A stretch of 23,914 bases of DNA, from contig JAZLHU010000037.1 of assembly GCA_045616985.1 (NCBI GenBank), positions 1 to 23,914 on the forward strand, in the 5' to 3' direction. Position numbers and translations under genes: made by a program. Positions 21,960 to 23,914 of the stretch are shown one piece after another. Position 1 is the first letter of the stretch. Each line of letters starts with the position of its first letter. Source of the DNA: RUG13409 sp045616985. Its GTDB lineage: Bacteria > Bacillota > Clostridia > Peptostreptococcales > Anaerovoracaceae. The notes beneath the pieces were generated by a model. That model saw only the letters and a list, made by a program, of their open reading frames with translations, ran no database searches and had not been told where the DNA came from.

Positions 21960-22901
21960 ATGTCATTCACATCGGATACAAAAAAAGAATTAACGACCAT
22001 TCCGGCAGGCAAAAAATGCTGCCAGCTTGCCCAAATTACGGGCTTTTTAAAGTTTTCGGGCAGTGTCACCCTTACGGGCGGAAAAGTAGGTCTTAAGGTC
22101 ACGACAGATAACGCTGCAGTTGCCAGACTTTTTGTTACTCTTATCCGGGATTATTTCGGCTCCAAAAGCAGCCTTGCAATTTCAAGGCCGGGCGGCATCA
22201 GAGGCAAGATTTACGAGCTTTTCATTACTCCGGAAATGAATTCCGAGGCGATTTTAAGAGAAACCGGCATTTTGACCGTAAGGGAAGGCTACAATTACTT
22301 TCCTGAAGGTCTGGGCAGCGAAATCATCAAAAAACGCTGCTGCAAAAAGGCGGCATTGAGAGGAATATTTCTGGCTTCAGGTTCAGTATCGGATCCTGCC
22401 AAAGGAAACGGATACCATCTGGAGCTTTCATTTGAAAGTATGGGCAAGGCTCAGGATGTTTCAAGGCTTATGGGCAGCTTCGGTCTGAAAGCAAAAATAA
22501 CGGAAAGAAGAAACCGTTATGTAGTGTACTTAAAGGACGGAGAACAAATAGAGGATTTTCTTTCTGTTATCGGTGTATCGACTCAGCTTTTTAAGCTTCA
22601 GAACGTAAGAATCACCAAAGAAATGAGGAATACGGCAAACCGCATAGTAAACTGCGAAAGCGCCAACCAGGACAAGATCGTTGATGCTGCCCAGCAGCAG
22701 ATTTCAGACATAGAATATATAATGAAAGAAAAAAGCCTCGACTACCTTACGGGTAAGTTGAGGCAAACAGCGCTTATGCGTTTGGAAAATCCGGAGCTTT
22801 CGCTAACTGAGCTTGCTCAGCTCTTTGATCCTCCTCTCACAAAATCGGGTTTAAATAACAGGCTCAGGAAAATCAGTTCAATCGCACAATCCCTTAAGTA
22901 A
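21960..22901 (+). CDS. whiA: Sporulation/cell-division regulator WhiA
   Basis: WhiA is a DNA-binding protein tied to sporulation in actinomycetes and to cell division and chromosome segregation in Bacillus. The N-terminal two-lobed fold derives from LAGLIDADG homing endonucleases (MSFTSDTKKEL start; LRGIFLASGSVSDPAKGNGYHLE near 130-155), followed by a C-terminal helix-turn-helix domain (NPELSLTELAQLFDPPLTKSGLNNRLRKI). From the ATG at 21960 the protein has 313 residues, a typical length. An in-frame ATG two codons upstream (21954) touches the -10 element, and the family usually begins MSFT, so 21960 is chosen. The gene stands alone on the plus strand, convergent with rapZ and without yvcK between them, unlike the common rapZ-yvcK-whiA order. 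Confidence 0.95.
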   Translation: MSFTSDTKKELTTIPAGKKCCQLAQITGFLKFSGSVTLTGGKVGLKVTTDNAAVARLFVTLIRDYFGSKSSLAISRPGGIRGKIYELFITPEMNSEAILRETGILTVREGYNYFPEGLGSEIIKKRCCKKAALRGIFLASGSVSDPAKGNGYHLELSFESMGKAQDVSRLMGSFGLKAKITERRNRYVVYLKDGEQIEDFLSVIGVSTQLFKLQNVRITKEMRNTANRIVNCESANQDKIVDAAQQQISDIEYIMKEKSLDYLTGKLRQTALMRLENPELSLTELAQLFDPPLTKSGLNNRLRKISSIAQSLK

Positions 22902-22930
22902 AGTCGATTGTTCGCTTTCTTCATATCTGC

Positions 22931-23776
22931 TCAGAGGTCTCTGTGCATTACCGTGCAATGCCTTCCGTTTTCTTCAAGCCTTCTTGCGATCTCCCCGGCC
23001 ATGACAACGGATCTGTGTCTTCCTCCGGTGCATCCGACCGCAATTGTAAGGTGATATTTCCCTTCCCTGATATAGGACCGGATAAGATCGAGAACAAGTC
23101 CCGTTACTCTGCCCGCAAACCTTGTTGCCTCCGGACAGCCGAGAACATAGTCCTTAATTTTTTTATTCTTTCCGGTAAGGCTTTTAAGGCTCGGAACATA
23201 AAAGGGATTCGGAAGAAACCTTGCATCCAAAACCCAGTCAGCCTCCTGCGGCATTCCGTTTTTATATCCGAAAGACTCTATCATAAGAGTGAAGGAATCC
23301 TTATCTTCGGTATTCAATATTCTCTTGATTTCAGAATTAAGCTTTGCAACTTTAATATCGGATGTATCAATAATATAGTCAGCCTGAGCTTTAAGTATTT
23401 TAAGCCTTTCCCTTTCTCTGGCAATTCCGGATAAAACATCTCCGTCCGGAGCTAACGGGTGAGATCTTCTTGTTTCTTTATATCTTCTTACCAATACAGG
23501 ATCGGATGCTTCAAGATACATTATTTTGTATCCTACGCCCTGAGCCTTAAGCTCATCCAAAGAAGCCTTAAGGTCGCCGAAAAACTCTCCCCCTCTTATA
23601 TCAACCACAAACGCAACCTTATCAAAACTTGAAGATGTATTGCCTGCAAGAGTCACAAAATCATCCATAAGCTGAGGAGGCATATTATCAACACAGTAAT
23701 ATCCAAGATCCTCCATGCAGTGAGCCGCATGGGATTTTCCGGCTCCGCTTAAGCCTGTAACAATAATCAGCTCCAT
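22931..23776 (-). CDS. rapZ: RNase adapter protein RapZ / nucleotide-binding YvcJ family
   Basis: P-loop protein: in E. coli it controls small RNAs of glucosamine-6-phosphate synthesis; in Bacillus (YvcJ) it binds and hydrolyses GTP and affects competence. From the ATG at 23776 the protein has 281 residues: Walker A GLSGAGKS (8-15), YYCVDNMPPQL, VDIRGGEFF and the C-terminal AVGCTGGRHRSV. It ends at HRDL. Upstream in-frame ATGs (23788, 23809) are rejected because GGAGATT, overlapping the codon at 23788, is a good ribosome site for 23776 and P-loop proteins of this family start MELIIVTG. A GC-only hairpin lies just before that site. The 29-base gap to whiA shows no clear terminator. Confidence 0.94.
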   Translation of the reverse strand: MELIIVTGLSGAGKSHAAHCMEDLGYYCVDNMPPQLMDDFVTLAGNTSSSFDKVAFVVDIRGGEFFGDLKASLDELKAQGVGYKIMYLEASDPVLVRRYKETRRSHPLAPDGDVLSGIARERERLKILKAQADYIIDTSDIKVAKLNSEIKRILNTEDKDSFTLMIESFGYKNGMPQEADWVLDARFLPNPFYVPSLKSLTGKNKKIKDYVLGCPEATRFAGRVTGLVLDLIRSYIREGKYHLTIAVGCTGGRHRSVVMAGEIARRLEENGRHCTVMHRDL

Positions 23777-23781
23777 ACTAA

Positions 23782-23806
23782 TCTCCATTCCGCCGCCAAG
23801 CGGCGG
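23782..23806 (-). promoter_or_regulatory. GC-rich hairpin next to the rapZ ribosome site
   Basis: CCGCCGC (23790-23796) and GCGGCGG (23800-23806) form a perfect 7-bp all-GC stem with a 3-base loop. The ribosome site GGAG (23782-23785) begins 4 bases after it in the transcript. There is no T-run. The remaining 108 bases to the window edge hold no gene I can support and no convincing minus-strand promoter. Confidence 0.55.
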
Positions 23807-23914
23807 CACAAATAGTAATTAAAGTATTTCACAAACCTTCTCGTTGTCTTAAAATAGTAAGCAAGAAGCTACACTACAAAGCACGGGAGGAGGAGTTGTA
23901 AAATCTTTCTCTGT

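Noticed and set aside
23885..23895. GGGAGGAGGAG as ribosome site of a plus-strand gene leaving the window
   Set aside because: No ATG, GTG or open TTG start follows within the 19 remaining bases; TTG at 23896 is followed at once by a stop codon. The promoter-like TTCACA-16-TAAAAT upstream (23828-23855) is too weak alone.

Overview
The window is about 24 kb of a mid-GC Gram-positive-type chromosome. The gene set points to Bacillota, most likely a Clostridia member: C-type (four-cysteine) L33, the S12 form with a roughly 13-residue insertion, WhiA, RapZ, an L10-leader of Firmicutes type, strong AGGAGG ribosome binding sites and a lipoprotein-anchored ABC transporter. Family or genus cannot be fixed from the sequence alone.

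Almost everything is on the minus strand. Read in the direction of transcription (right to left): rapZ (23.8-22.9 kb) faces whiA, which is on the plus strand. A divergent promoter region follows, then rpmG-secE-nusG-rplK-rplA-rplJ-rplL-rpoB-rpoC, ending in a strong intrinsic terminator at 10.68 kb. Next is an accessory cassette: a solute-binding lipoprotein, an ABC ATPase, a fused two-domain ABC permease and a HAD phosphatase. The HAD gene runs tail-to-tail into a short class I phosphomannose isomerase gene on the plus strand. The str operon rpsL-rpsG-fusA-tuf follows with its own promoter and terminator. The leftmost 0.6 kb has no credible gene but holds inverted repeats and hairpins.

How the parts work together: the long operon makes the core RNA polymerase subunits beta and beta', the L1/L11 stalk and L10-L12 stalk proteins, the NusG elongation factor, SecE and L33. 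It carries recognisable autoregulatory RNA: an L10 leader before rplJ and a likely L1 target between rplK and rplA. The str operon makes S12, S7, EF-G and EF-Tu. It shows a structured rpsL-rpsG spacer and a likely extra promoter just before tuf. The cassette between rpoC and rpsL separates two clusters that are contiguous or nearly so in many bacteria. Its permease and ATPase are of the FbpBC/AfuBC/PhnUT type. Its companions are a HAD phosphatase and a phosphomannose isomerase, which suggests uptake and use of a phosphorylated sugar rather than iron; that is inference.

Most of the window is ordinary housekeeping sequence. The points most worth a second look are the cassette and its substrate, the very compact isomerase, a whiA promoter that predicts a leaderless mRNA, a NusG with a roughly 57-residue N-terminal extension, the structured rpsL-rpsG spacer, and the alternating inverted TGTAGTAAAA repeats at the left end.
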